From positions 744,001 to 808,000 of the forward strand of contig CAWGMT010000008.1 of assembly GCA_963823675.1 (NCBI GenBank): 64,000 bases of DNA, read 5' to 3'. Below, piece after piece: positions 20,191 to 29,384 of this stretch. This DNA comes from CAWGMT01 sp963823675. GTDB taxonomy: Bacteria; Planctomycetota; Planctomycetia; Isosphaerales; Isosphaeraceae. The notes beneath the pieces are model-generated. The model made no database searches, had not been told where the DNA came from, and was given only the letters and a program-made list of their open reading frames with translations. A program made the position numbers and the translations under genes. Each line of letters begins with the position of its first letter. The stretch's first letter is position 1.

Positions 20191-20515
20191 ATTCAGTTCA
20201 ACAACGGGGACGCCTTCGAAGCCTCGAACCCGCGTCCTACCGCCCCGTCTGCGCTGTGGTTTGATATTATTAGGGTGCAGCGTGCCCCCGCGGCGCTTCA
20301 GTCAACGTGACGGACGCGCACGACTGTCGGGCCGGGGAAGCCAGTTTTGGCCGTGGCGCTGCGCAGGAACGGGTCAGCCCGCATGCCGAACTCGCACGGG
20401 TTGAAAACGAGCACCCACTACCACTGCCGAGATTCTGAACTCGTGGACGGCTCCGCGAGGCATGTCCCTTCGCTAGCGCCAGTCCTGGCACGATTCATAC
20501 GCTGGCCATTCGGGG

Positions 20516-20521
20516 TACAAT
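20516..20521 (+). promoter_or_regulatory. TACAAT -10-like hexamer upstream of nuclease/TPR gene
   Basis: GGTACAATGG lies 53 nt before the ATG at 20574; same hexamer as upstream of ftsH. No clear -35. Confidence 0.35.
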
Positions 20522-20573
20522 GGCTAATGGCGTGTGCGAGGCAGTCCACAGCACCCTTCGGAGGTCAAGGGAG

Positions 20574-22733
20574 ATGGCGGCCGACCCGATCGTGTATTGC
20601 CTAGAGCACCTGACGGACTACACCGAATTCGAGCGGCTTTGCCACGAGTTGATGGCCCTGGAGGGCTACGCCTCTATCGAGCCGTTGGGTGGATGCCACG
20701 ACAAAGGGCGCGACGCGATCCATGTGAACCGCGGCGCCAATGTGGTGACCATCTTCTGCTATAGCGTGCGCGACGACTGGTTCCGCAAACTCAAGCAGGA
20801 TGCGGAAGTCATCCACCGGCATAGGCACGCGTGCAGCCGTCTTACCTACCTTTCAACCTATAACTTCACGCCCGGAGAACGCGACGATGCGGTGAAATTC
20901 ATACAGCAGACGTACGGTTGGGAACTCGACCCTTTCGGCCTCGAGCGCCTCCGCCTTCTTCTTTCCACAAAACACAGTTCGCTCATTGCCAATCATCCCC
21001 AGGTTTTTCACCCGAGGTTCTTCGCTAGAGCAAGTTCGCGCTGTGGTTCGTCGCCAGATGGACCGGAGACAGTGGAAGATCTAATCGCTCGGTATCGACA
21101 CCTACTCGACCGATGTCGCGGGTATACTCTTGGGCAGATAATTCGATTGAACGGTCTGACAAATTTGGCCGCGTGGCGACGGGCGAAGGTCAACGGCACC
21201 TTGCGACAATTGAAGGCGCTCTGCGATTCGCGCGAGGCATTGCTCGCGAGTCACGAAACAGCGTCGCTGATCTGGTCACTGACCAAGGTGGCGAGCTGCT
21301 TCAAGCACCTAACGCATGGGCCGACTCAGGAAGAAGTCGAGCAACGAGACGCCTGGGAGAAATGGTCGCAGGCAACCCTTCAGCTAGGAAGAGTCGGACC
21401 TAGAAGCGACGCGGGGGTGCAAGCTTGGCAGCGGGCCAGCCTCGCATTCCTCAACGCCAGTCTGACTGCCATCACATCGAGGGAGCGGCGTCTGGTAGAT
21501 GCCGTCCAGAGATGGGTGAACGAGAGTACTGCGATGGTCCGAGGGAATACCCTCTACAATCGCGCTTTGGCCAAAGCACGGTCGGGGGAAAGCGAGGGAG
21601 CACGGGCAGACTATGAAGCCGTCCTTGCAACGCCCAACTTGGCTGGGGTATTACATGCTGCGGCCCGTTTCGACCTGGCTTTGATGAAGACCAAGGCGGG
21701 TGACCAAGCAGGGGCGCTGGCTGAGTATAGCTCGCTCCTCGAGCTTCCCGACATCCATCCTCATCAGCTGGCTAAGGCGCTTCTCAACCGCGGCCGGGAA
21801 AGGAGCGAAGTCGGTGACCTCGCCGGGGCGCTCGCCGACTTCGACGCGCTCATTGACCTGCCGGAACCTCCTCGTGACGAGCGGGCAATGGCGTTCTTCA
21901 ATCGGGCTGCGTTGAAGGTCCGTGCCGGGGATCGGGACGGCGCGCTGGCCGACCTAGACGTTGGACTGGCCTTGCCGGATGTTTCTGCCAAGAAACGCGG
22001 ACCAGCCCTCTTTTCCCGGGGCATGGCGAGGACCGAATCCGGCGACTGCGACGGCGCCGTGGCCGATTTCGACGCTTTAGTCGATTTGTCTGACATTCCC
22101 CTCGAACAACGAGTGCAAGCCCTACTCTACTGCGGTATCCAGAAAAGCCTGGTTGGCGATCCGACCGCTGCTCTGGTGAAATTCGATACCGCCCTGGCCC
22201 TCACCGAGTTGCCGTTGGCGTATAAAGCGCAGGCGCTGCTCAACCGGGGGAACGTAAGGTTAGAGGCTGGAGACGAACAGGGGGCGTTGGCTGATTACAA
22301 CGCCGTCCTGGATCTGCCAGGTTTGACTGCGGAACATCGGGTGAACGCCCTTATCGAGCGGGCTTGGACGAAGGGCAATGTAGGGGATGTGGCCGGTTCG
22401 CTGGCCGATTACGATTCTCTCCTCGCCATCACCGACCTGCCCGCTGAACTTAGGACAGAGGTGATTTTCAACCGGGGCGTGACCAAATATGAGCAAGGGG
22501 ACTGGGCGGGTGCACGCACGGACTTTGACGCCGTGCTTATGCTACCCTGCTTGGAATTGGAACATCAGGCTTGTGCCCTCTTTAGTCGCGCTGGTGCTAT
22601 GAGCGAGTTGGGTGACTGGCCAGGCGCGCTGGCTGACTACGATTCTGTCTTGGCACTCCCCGACTTGCCTGCGGAACTCCGTGCGCAAGCCCTTTCCAAC
22701 AGGGATCGAGCAAAGCGCGAGGTGAGCCAGTAA
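20574..22733 (+). CDS. restriction-endonuclease-like plus 38-residue TPR-type repeat protein
   Basis: A 719-residue protein. The N-terminal domain (about 1-120) looks like a Mrr-type PD-(D/E)XK nuclease: YTEFERLCHELMALEGY, then GGCHDKGRDAIHV, then VVTIFCYSVRDDW. The usual Q/ExK triad is replaced by YSVR, so activity is uncertain. A helical middle region follows, then from about residue 341 ten consecutive units of exactly 38 residues on the pattern GDxxGALADYDxxLxLP...ALxNRGxxxxxx, a tetratricopeptide-like solenoid. ATG 20574 follows GGAGG 11 nt upstream. Nuclease-plus-repeat proteins occur in conflict systems; two TIR genes follow, which supports a defence role. That role is inference. Confidence 0.7.
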   Translation: MAADPIVYCLEHLTDYTEFERLCHELMALEGYASIEPLGGCHDKGRDAIHVNRGANVVTIFCYSVRDDWFRKLKQDAEVIHRHRHACSRLTYLSTYNFTPGERDDAVKFIQQTYGWELDPFGLERLRLLLSTKHSSLIANHPQVFHPRFFARASSRCGSSPDGPETVEDLIARYRHLLDRCRGYTLGQIIRLNGLTNLAAWRRAKVNGTLRQLKALCDSREALLASHETASLIWSLTKVASCFKHLTHGPTQEEVEQRDAWEKWSQATLQLGRVGPRSDAGVQAWQRASLAFLNASLTAITSRERRLVDAVQRWVNESTAMVRGNTLYNRALAKARSGESEGARADYEAVLATPNLAGVLHAAARFDLALMKTKAGDQAGALAEYSSLLELPDIHPHQLAKALLNRGRERSEVGDLAGALADFDALIDLPEPPRDERAMAFFNRAALKVRAGDRDGALADLDVGLALPDVSAKKRGPALFSRGMARTESGDCDGAVADFDALVDLSDIPLEQRVQALLYCGIQKSLVGDPTAALVKFDTALALTELPLAYKAQALLNRGNVRLEAGDEQGALADYNAVLDLPGLTAEHRVNALIERAWTKGNVGDVAGSLADYDSLLAITDLPAELRTEVIFNRGVTKYEQGDWAGARTDFDAVLMLPCLELEHQACALFSRAGAMSELGDWPGALADYDSVLALPDLPAELRAQALSNRDRAKREVSQ

Positions 22734-23047
22734 GCCAGCTGCCGGCAGCCCGCAGGCTCGACCCAGGGAAACATGCCGAACACATCGGTGGTCTCACGCA
22801 TGTCCACGGAACTCGGACGAACAGCTACGGGGGCCCTCGAGGACGGCGAATCTGTCGGCGGAGGAACCGTATGCTCTAACGCGAGCACGTACGGGTCTGT
22901 GGGAGCCCTGGTGGGTAACCGCCAGGGCCACCCGGCCCGACGCGCGACACAGGACATCCGCCATCCGTCGTGTGCCGGACACTATTGCGGCGGCCTGGCC
23001 GCGCTCGAAATGGGTGCCAGGTGATTGGGTACCAGAGAGATGGCGGA

Positions 23048-23053
23048 TACAAT
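23048..23053 (+). promoter_or_regulatory. TACAAT -10-like hexamer upstream of TIR gene
   Basis: GGATACAATAAT is 12 nt before ATG 23066 and 45 nt before the in-frame GTG at 23099. The short leader to the ATG makes the GTG start worth considering. Confidence 0.3.
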
Positions 23054-23065
23054 AATCGACTAAGG

Positions 23066-23992
23066 ATGGAGAGCGGAGAACGCCCAGGGGTCCGTATCGT
23101 GAAGGTCTTCGTAAGTCATGCCGATGCAGACAAGCAGATTGCTCTCCCATTCGTAGATCTCCTCAAAAATGGAATTGGCGTCGCCGATGCCTTCTGCAGT
23201 TCAAGCAAAGGTGCGATCCCAAATGGGCAGTTCTTCGTCCAACATATCCTGTCAGAACTGCATACTGTTGATTGTACGATCTCTTTGCTTTCGCCCAATT
23301 ACTTAAAAAGCCAATTCTGCATCGCCGAGCTCGGAAGTGCAGTAGTCGCCCAGTTCAGGGGCGCGGCCTTGTTCAATTCGTTCATTATCCCCCCCGCTCG
23401 TTTCAGCGATCTTGGTGGGATGCTCAGTGGAATACAGTCAGAGCCTCTTGAGGACCCCGCGGCTATGGAAGGTCTGTGCTCAAGGCTCGGTGGCAATCCT
23501 GCCGACGCCGCATGGATTGCCGCCCGCGAATCATTTCAAGTTCGGATCAAGCCTATTGTGGATCGCCGAAAGGCGGAAGAACTGTTGAGCAAGGTCATCA
23601 TCCATGATTTTCGTACCCACCCGACAAATGACCCCAAGATCACCTACAAATCGAAAATCCGAGTTCAACTCAAGAACGACACTGGCTTGTCGATCGAGGT
23701 CAGCAATCCGAGTTGGACGGCAGACACCACCGATGTTCCGTTGCAAGTGCCGCAGCACAAATTCAATGTCCTCCAACTCGAAAGCAATCCAGGATGGCAC
23801 GCAGGGGTATGGGCAAAAGAAGCCGCGACCATTGAGGTGCCACCAGGTGCGGTTTTCCGGCTATGGCTTGGACTCCATCAAGCATTTTCCGCCGATGAAT
23901 TACGGCGCCGGCATGAAGGTCAGCTTCTGGGAACGCTTACCCTTCAAGTTAGGATTGGCGGAAGCGATCTGACATGGAGGAAACGGCTTTAG
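23066..23992 (+). CDS. TIR-domain protein with C-terminal beta-rich domain
   Basis: A 308-residue protein. Residues 13 to about 140 form a TIR domain (KVFVSHADADKQIALPFVDL, then SLLSPNYLKSQFCIAELG). The Glu at about residue 88 sits where the NADase catalytic Glu of TIR proteins lies. The C-terminal half (about 190-308) is strand-rich (IRVQLKNDTGLSIEVSNP, FNVLQLESNPGWHAG) and not recognised; it may sense a ligand or phage component. ATG 23066 is used, but GTG 23099 would give MKVFVSH, a more usual TIR start. It sits between the nuclease/TPR gene and a convergent TIR-TIR gene, suggesting a defence cluster (inference). Confidence 0.78.
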   Translation: MESGERPGVRIVKVFVSHADADKQIALPFVDLLKNGIGVADAFCSSSKGAIPNGQFFVQHILSELHTVDCTISLLSPNYLKSQFCIAELGSAVVAQFRGAALFNSFIIPPARFSDLGGMLSGIQSEPLEDPAAMEGLCSRLGGNPADAAWIAARESFQVRIKPIVDRRKAEELLSKVIIHDFRTHPTNDPKITYKSKIRVQLKNDTGLSIEVSNPSWTADTTDVPLQVPQHKFNVLQLESNPGWHAGVWAKEAATIEVPPGAVFRLWLGLHQAFSADELRRRHEGQLLGTLTLQVRIGGSDLTWRKRL

Positions 23993-24124
23993 CGCTGAAA
24001 GCTAGGAGCGGAGCAACTCACGCCACTCCGACAAATCATGGGTGATGTGACCGAAGAGGATACGCGACCAAGTCCCCGTCCAAAAGCCCTCATGGCAATC
24101 TTCTCGATCTGCCACGTGGACGTT

Positions 24125-25010
24125 TCATGAGATTACCGCAGGAATGTACGACCGGATCGTTTCGGCGAGCTTGACCAGGGACTCTTGATCGCACTGAAAC
24201 GGCTGCACATCTGTCAGTTGAACAAAATGTAATGTCCGCAGCGCGAAGTTTTTTCATCACGCGCGCGACGGCCTCCTCATCTCCGGACAGGGTCGCGCCC
24301 AGCACGGTAAGGACAGGCAAGCCAAAAGCTTCCGCTAGCAAAATCTCCGTCCGAAGTACGTCCGCGTCGATAATGCTTTCATCCAAGACGACGACTTGGA
24401 TCTTTGCATTAACGACTCCCCGAGCTTGTGCTTGGCGCCAGTTGTCGCCGATCCTGCAGTCTTGGGTGGCGACCCATGTTGAGATTCCCTCTGGTTCGAG
24501 GTGATGGGCAATCTGCGTAGCGACTATTGCCTCCTTGTTGCAGTAGGCTACATAAACCGCCTTTCTGGCCGGTTCCTGACCGGTGCTCTGCGCATCGGTG
24601 ATAACGCGCTGAATAGCCTCTCGTTGCGTAATCGGTAATCCAACCACACTGAGCCGGTACAACCGCACCATGAAGGTGTCCGCTAAACCCTTGGTCTCCT
24701 CGTACTTGTCGAGCAAATCAAAGCAGTCGTACAGCACCACCGGCAGTACGACGCATCCTCGGCTTCTGGCAATGAATAACTCCATTCGACAGTGCTCGCT
24801 TCGAACGTAGTCCGGAGTTAGCAAAGCGACGAACGCGCTGCAGGATCGCAGTTCCTTCAGAAGCTCATCACGCCACTTTGCACCTGGCTTGATTCCCCTG
24901 TGATCCATCCATGGGACCAGTCCCGCAGACTCAAGTTCGGCGTAAATCTCGTCAGCCGTGCCTCGGTCCGCAGTCTTGTAAGAAATCATGATGTTCCTGG
25001 TCTCACTCAT
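24125..25010 (-). CDS. tandem TIR-TIR protein (one frameshift)
   Basis: About 295 residues with two TIR domains. The first (2-125) starts RNIMISYKTADRGTADEIY and has WMDHRGIKPGAKWRDEL and HCRMELFIAR (Glu about 77). The second (148-270) has KAVYVAYCNKEAIVATQIA, TWVATQDCRIGDNW and VLRTEILLAEAFG. Near 24235 a one-base shift occurs: after MKKLRA the other frame reads LHFVQLTDVQPFQCDQ and ends AETIRSYIPAVIS at 24125. That is a normal TIR-domain tail, whereas the unrepaired frame ends in Arg-rich nonsense. Tandem TIR proteins are known in bacterial immunity and signalling; no effector is fused. Confidence 0.75.
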
Positions 25011-25754
25011 AGCTGCAAATGCTCCCCAATGCGTGGCTACCGTTGTGCGAGTTCAGCGGCAATGGCAGAATCCGACCTTGCTCGCCAAACTAAGGAGTGA
25101 TTTGAAAAGCTGTCAATGGGGTAATCGCTTTACGGCCAACACCGGCATGCCGATGGGCGGCGTCCTGCCACCCCCGCCGGTGTTGCGCGTTGGGTCGGCG
25201 TTCAGGTCGCATCCCCGCCGTATCCTCCTCCGAAGCGTCTCGAGTCTGCTCCGGATCATGGCCACCCGACAATCCGTGGCTGGGTCGCCGCTGATCTTTG
25301 GGTGCGCCCGGCCTGGCACTGCGCCTCGGCCGCAGCCCCGCCTCTACTTGCCTTCGGAACAGACTTCCTGTTCTCGACCAGCCAACTTGTCCGCGGGGGT
25401 GAGGTAGCTTGCCCCTGGAATTGTGCGGCCCAACCAGTCGCCTTTCCTTCCTCTTGCGTGAGTCGGTCCGACACACCGACGCGCGCCCGGCGCGGAGACC
25501 AAAGGAGTCCGAGGCATCGATCAATTTCAGGAGCGGGCGGCGGTGCTCGATCTGAGGGGCTGTTAATCAAGCCTACGGTTTCTTTACTCGCGGCCCCATC
25601 ATCGGCGGCGAATCGATTTCCTTGCGTGCTTCGGCGGTAATCAATCAAATGGTCGTTTTGTTTACTGCTCCGGTGGCTTAGCTGCTTGATCGCAAACAGC
25701 CCACCCCCAAACATTCCGACGGGTTTCTTAACTCGAGCGCCAAGGGGGTGAGGT
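25011..25754. other. non-coding left part of the serine recombinase element
   Basis: No credible gene. Positions 25453-25754 are the upstream block of the recombinase element and are repeated at 36751-37045. The part 25011-25452 shows nothing recognisable. Confidence 0.5.
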
Positions 25755-26410
25755 ATGATCGTCGGCTATGCGAGAGTTTCGACAACGGAGCAGAATCTTG
25801 ACTTGCAGCGTGACGCCCTGAAGCGGGCAGGGTGGGAGAAGATCGTCGAGGACACGGTCAGTGGGGGCAAGGTGCAACTCCCCGGCCTCGAGCGTGCGCA
25901 CGATGCGCTGCGATCTGGCGACGTGCTGGCGGTCTGGCGGCTCGACCGGCTGGGGCGTCGCCGCGCACCTGGTCGAACTGATGGCCGAGCTGGAGGCCGA
26001 GCGGATCGGATTCCAGAGTGTCACCGAATCTATCGATACGACCACGCCGGGCGGCAAGCCGGTGTTTCACGTCTTTGGGGCGCTCGCGGAGTTTGAGCGA
26101 AACCTAATCCGCGAACGGACGTACGCCGGGCTGGCAGCCGCGAGAGCGCGCGGCAGGAAAGGCGGCAGACGAAAAAAGCTTGGCGAGAAGCAGCGTGCCG
26201 TGGCTGTCGATCTGTACCGTCAGAAGAAGCACACAATTGACGAGATTCGCAAAGCGGTCGGCATCTGGATGCCGACGCTTTCCAAGTATTTCGCGGCGGC
26301 TGGCAACAGATGACGACCGATCTGGGGCATGCGGTGCCGAAAGCGCTGACCCCGCCGGGTACCGCCGAGGTGCGAGTGTCCTTCCGACGCTTCGGTCGAT
26401 CAGACCGCCG
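25453..26410 (+). mobile_element. serine recombinase element, copy B (the only near-full copy)
   Basis: Consists of a 300-nt upstream block (CACACCGACGCGCGCCCGGC; GGCGAATCGATTTCCTTGCG; TGGTCGTTTTGTTTACTG; GGGTTTCTTAACTCG), a recombinase gene, and a right end with GCTTCGGTC at 26389-26397 whose partner arm is degraded. Copies A, C, D and E keep the two ends and lack the middle. The upstream block carries two similar TTTxTTTAC motifs and may be the recombination (res-like) site, as resolvase genes usually have theirs just upstream. Confidence 0.65.
25755..26313 (+). CDS. resolvase/invertase-family serine recombinase (frameshifted)
   Basis: About 186 residues after repair. The N-terminal catalytic domain begins MIVGYARVSTTEQNLDLQRD, with the nucleophile Ser in ARVS and a VWRLDRLGR motif. 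The second part reads HLVELMAELEAERIGFQSV, HVFGALAEFERNLIRERT and ends in a Hin-like helix-turn-helix (AVDLYRQKKHTIDEIRKAVG). The frame shifts by one base near 25965, between DRLGR and AHLVEL. It is most likely a Tn3/Hin-type enzyme that recombines sites in its own upstream region. No transposase partner is seen. Confidence 0.8.
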
Positions 26411-26534
26411 CGCGCAAGGCTCCGAGCGGTACATCCCTCCACACGCGCTCGGATTTCCGCACAGACCGCCACGCGGTTGTACACAGCAAGATGCGGCCGG
26501 GCTAACAGAAGGAGGACTGGGTGACATCCGAGAG

Positions 26535-27632
26535 TCACTCTGAAGGGACGAGCCTCACGCGTACGAACCGCGGCCAGTACAGCCGAGACTCGCGGGCCAC
26601 CTGCCAGAAATCGAACGAATTGACGACGTAGCTCACGACCAAAGTCCGACCCGATGACAGGGCGGGGTGCGCCTTCGCACCGTAGCAGAACACCTTCCGG
26701 TCATGCCTCATCTCGGGGCACTCGTATACCAAGGCTGGTGCCGACCACGGCCCCCAGGGATGGTCAGCTAGTCGCCCCATGATCCGCGACGAAAGGCCTC
26801 GCGCGGTATAAACCGCGAGGTATCGCTTCCCGAAAGTGATCACGGAGTAGTCGCTGGCGATGTCCGAGGCAAGGGGGCGAGCGTTCCGAAAATCCTCAAT
26901 CCAGGCTCCGTCACGATAGTATCGCCAGGTAGCAAAATTGCTGGCCGACGCCGCCGGCACAAGTGCGACCACCATCCGGCGATTGGGGTCGCGTTTCCCG
27001 CGCTTTTCATCGGTGCCGTAAACATAGAGACCATCGCCGACCCGCAGCACTGCGGCGCCCCAAACCAGCGTGCGATCATCTGAGAACACCGCGTTCGGCA
27101 ATTTCACCTGCTCCACGCGCCACAGGTCTGGGGACCGGTCCGGGTTGGCCACAATTCCAAGCCAAAGCCCAACGGAGCGAAAGCCGAACACGCTATTCTT
27201 GTCGGTTTTCTCCACCTGGTTGAGGAACAGCAACAGTCGGTTGCCATTGGTAACCCCGGCTTGGAGCCAGAACCAACCATGGCCATCAGTCGGTACGATC
27301 AGGGCCTTCGGCTTGCCGTCTGGACTCCGGGCAACGCCGTACGTCGCGTGCTCGCCTGGCCCCGCCTGCATGCCGATCGTGTTGTTGACGATGGTCGCAT
27401 CGGTTCGGTGACCGTCCCGAATTTTGCCAATCCAGGAGTCGCTGAACAGCCAGAGGATTCTCTTGGGCGAGAGCGCGACAGAATAAGCGCCATCACCTCC
27501 GATCCAGCCATCGGCTTGGTTGAAGAGCGCATCGAGATCTGGCGCGGGAGTTGCCGACTCGATGACGGGCGGCCCCGACCCGACCAGGAACGGGATCAAG
27601 GCGGTCCAAATGATGCCCCATGATCGTGACAT
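26535..27632 (-). CDS. secreted DUF4185-like beta-propeller protein
   Basis: A 365-residue protein with an N-terminal signal segment (MSRSWGIIWTALIPFLVGSG). A mature part follows that resembles DUF4185/five-bladed-propeller glycosidase-like proteins: ALFNQADGWIGGDGAYSVAL, ILWLFSDSWIG, NNTIGMQ, then later DYSVITFGKRYLAVY and GPWSAPALVYECPEM. These proteins may act on polysaccharides, but the catalytic residues are not identifiable by eye. Isolated gene; the previous gene (27735-28085) is on the same strand about 100 nt upstream. Confidence 0.6.
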   Translation of the reverse strand: MSRSWGIIWTALIPFLVGSGPPVIESATPAPDLDALFNQADGWIGGDGAYSVALSPKRILWLFSDSWIGKIRDGHRTDATIVNNTIGMQAGPGEHATYGVARSPDGKPKALIVPTDGHGWFWLQAGVTNGNRLLLFLNQVEKTDKNSVFGFRSVGLWLGIVANPDRSPDLWRVEQVKLPNAVFSDDRTLVWGAAVLRVGDGLYVYGTDEKRGKRDPNRRMVVALVPAASASNFATWRYYRDGAWIEDFRNARPLASDIASDYSVITFGKRYLAVYTARGLSSRIMGRLADHPWGPWSAPALVYECPEMRHDRKVFCYGAKAHPALSSGRTLVVSYVVNSFDFWQVARESRLYWPRFVRVRLVPSE

Positions 27633-27734
27633 GATGCCTCTATATCAATACAGGGTTAAGCCACCACAAATCCGGTCGTCTGAACCAAAGCGAAGGAACC
27701 TCAATTCTGGTTTCCCGCCAAGACGAATGATTCG

Positions 27735-28085
27735 TCATTTCTGGGATTTTCTGGCGTAGCGCAGATGTGCCAATAGCTTCTCAGGTACAGTTTCTGGGCT
27801 CCCGGCTTCGATTAGCATCCAGCCGCGAACGGCAGCCGACTCGTCTGGCGCAAGCTGGGAAATCATAGCGTCGGAGTGCAAGCACGCCAATGCCCCATCC
27901 GGGTTGTTGAAAACCTGATGCGCGTTCTCCCAGAGCGTTCCTAGCGTCCATTTTCTATCGGCGGACGTCACGCAAATCACTCCATAGTCGGCAACGACGC
28001 GACTTATGTTCGCCAATTTCCGGCCGCCGTGCTGCCCCGGTCGTTCATTCTCGCGCACTCGGCGCGGCGTTGGACCTTGCCTCAT
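27735..28085 (-). CDS. hypothetical protein
   Basis: 116 residues starting MRQGPTPRRVRENERPGQ, ending LLAHLRYARKSQK. The middle part (VVADYGVICVTSADRKWTLG, then WENAHQVFNNPDGALACLHS) looks like a folded small domain. No family recognised. The start is uncertain; the frame is open upstream into sequence that does not look coding. Confidence 0.4.
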   Translation of the reverse strand: MRQGPTPRRVRENERPGQHGGRKLANISRVVADYGVICVTSADRKWTLGTLWENAHQVFNNPDGALACLHSDAMISQLAPDESAAVRGWMLIEAGSPETVPEKLLAHLRYARKSQK

Positions 28086-28539
28086 GGCGCTGATCAAGAT
28101 CACCACCGAGGACGGAAACCGGGGCGCAGTTAGTTTGCCTTGTTGGCACGGAAACTGGGATGGGCAGATCGCCGTCAACACGCGGTGTCCCAGTTTCCGT
28201 CCAGCGTCACCACCATCCGCCTACGCCGGCCCCTTCTTGCTGATGAGCCTGACGATCTCCGGGACCGACTCGGACGCCACGACCATGACGGTCTGTCCCT
28301 CCGCAAGAAACGCCTCCTCGTGTTCCTGAACCTGCTCGTCCTCGGTTTTCGAGCGAATCTTGTTCGGGCTTGATGAACGACGGAGGAGTTGCGAGGATTG
28401 ATCGTGGGCGGGGCGCTTGGCCCCGGCGCGGCCGCGGATTCGGGATTGCGAGGGACGACGGCCTTTGCGATCGAGAACGAGCGCGCCGCGAGCTTGGTAT
28501 TGACGGAAAAGCGCCGGCACTCGACCCAGACCCCGGATC
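28086..28539. other. gene-poor stretch with GGAAAC/GTTTCC inverted pair
   Basis: No convincing gene. GGAAACTGGGA (28149-28159) and TCCCAGTTTCC (28188-28198) are inverted copies that can form a hairpin. On the minus strand 28221-28360 could encode a short tail (EEAFLAEGQTVMVVASESVP) of a decayed protein, but no start is apparent. Confidence 0.4.
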
Positions 28540-28989
28540 GTGATTGCCACACCGCACCAGGCTCCAATCCCAACTGAACGCGCGTCATTTGGCCAAACGG
28601 AAGGATGTCGAATCGGGCATTCAGCCGACGAGTTGTATGGTGCGATCAGGGCGATTGCGACGGACGTCGCTGAGATCGCCAAGAATACGGGGATCAAGCC
28701 CCAGAACATCCAGAAGGTTAAGAACCATCTGTTTTACGATGAGCACCTGCTGGACCGATTCGTCGACCACGGTGAACCAGCGGTCATGTCCCGCTTCGAT
28801 AGTGATCTGGGCATCGCTCAAGCATGGGAGAGGCTAAGGGCCGGCAGCTTCTCCGATGCCGACATGCAGTTGCTGCGTCACGAGGCCGCCGAGGCCAACC
28901 GCATGCGGAGTTGGGGGCCCTCGTATAACAAGGCCCACAATGCGGCCCAGAGACGCTATCCGGCCCGGAATTTGGAGGAATCGCCGTGA
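28540..28989 (+). CDS. polymorphic-toxin-like C-terminal domain protein (5' end unclear)
   Basis: 149 residues; the credible domain begins around residue 29 (ADELYGAIRAIATDVAEIAK). It runs through NTGIKPQNIQKVKNHLFYDE, HLLDRF, RFDSDLGIAQAWERL and LRHEAAEANRM to SYNKAHNAAQRRYPARN. From memory this His-rich helical domain occurs at the C-terminus of polymorphic toxins and phage-head-morphogenesis proteins; no search was possible. The first 28 residues look non-coding, so this may be a detached toxin tip whose N-terminal delivery part is lost. The stop overlaps the next start by 4 nt. Confidence 0.5.
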   Translation: MIATPHQAPIPTERASFGQTEGCRIGHSADELYGAIRAIATDVAEIAKNTGIKPQNIQKVKNHLFYDEHLLDRFVDHGEPAVMSRFDSDLGIAQAWERLRAGSFSDADMQLLRHEAAEANRMRSWGPSYNKAHNAAQRRYPARNLEESP

Positions 28990-29384
28990 GGTATTCGATC
29001 AACGGGGACTTCTACAGGATTACGCGAATCACCGGCCCGACACACAACCTCCTGGGGTTAGCGTTCTCAGGAGATGGCCCCCAAGGCGTCACCTTGGAGA
29101 GGCTCGCCGGGTCATCCGAGCAATCGATCGACGAGGGCGCCCTCGAGGAAGCGGTCCTATCCGGAGTCGAAGCGGCGAACAAAGCACTGGGGACCGGTTA
29201 CCGACTGAAGCGCATCCAGTACGTACCGACCGATACGCCGGACGCCGAAATCTATGCGTACCTCGCGCGGATGATCGTCGAGCGGCTGGCGAGTGGTGCG
29301 AATTTCGACGGCGTTTCACCCCAAACCGCTCGCGGTTGGCGCTCAGTGTCCGATCAGGACGCCAAAGTGGAACACCCGGTCTGA
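28986..29384 (+). CDS. possible immunity protein coupled to the toxin-like gene
   Basis: 132 residues, beginning with GTG inside the overlapping GTGA of the preceding stop, so translation is coupled. The sequence (MRYSINGDFYRITRITGPTH, then AVLSGVEAANKALGTGYRL, RIQYVPTDTPDAEIYAYLA) is mixed alpha/beta and slightly acidic. No family recognised. Immunity role is inferred only from size, overlap and position. Confidence 0.5.
   Translation: MRYSINGDFYRITRITGPTHNLLGLAFSGDGPQGVTLERLAGSSEQSIDEGALEEAVLSGVEAANKALGTGYRLKRIQYVPTDTPDAEIYAYLARMIVERLASGANFDGVSPQTARGWRSVSDQDAKVEHPV

Larger units (their letters stand above)
18867..20515. other. long gene-poor region with repeat elements
   Basis: About 1.65 kb without a convincing gene on either strand; open frames here are short, Arg/Ser/Pro-rich and unlike any family I know. 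It contains the AACCAC-type inverted repeat at 19229-19325 and recombinase-derived repeat copy A at 19962-20190. Confidence 0.5.

Noticed and set aside
20190..20230. CTAACGATTCAGTTCAACAACG as a further attC-like site
   Set aside because: It has a RYYYAAC-like core but no partner core or stem within 150 nt.
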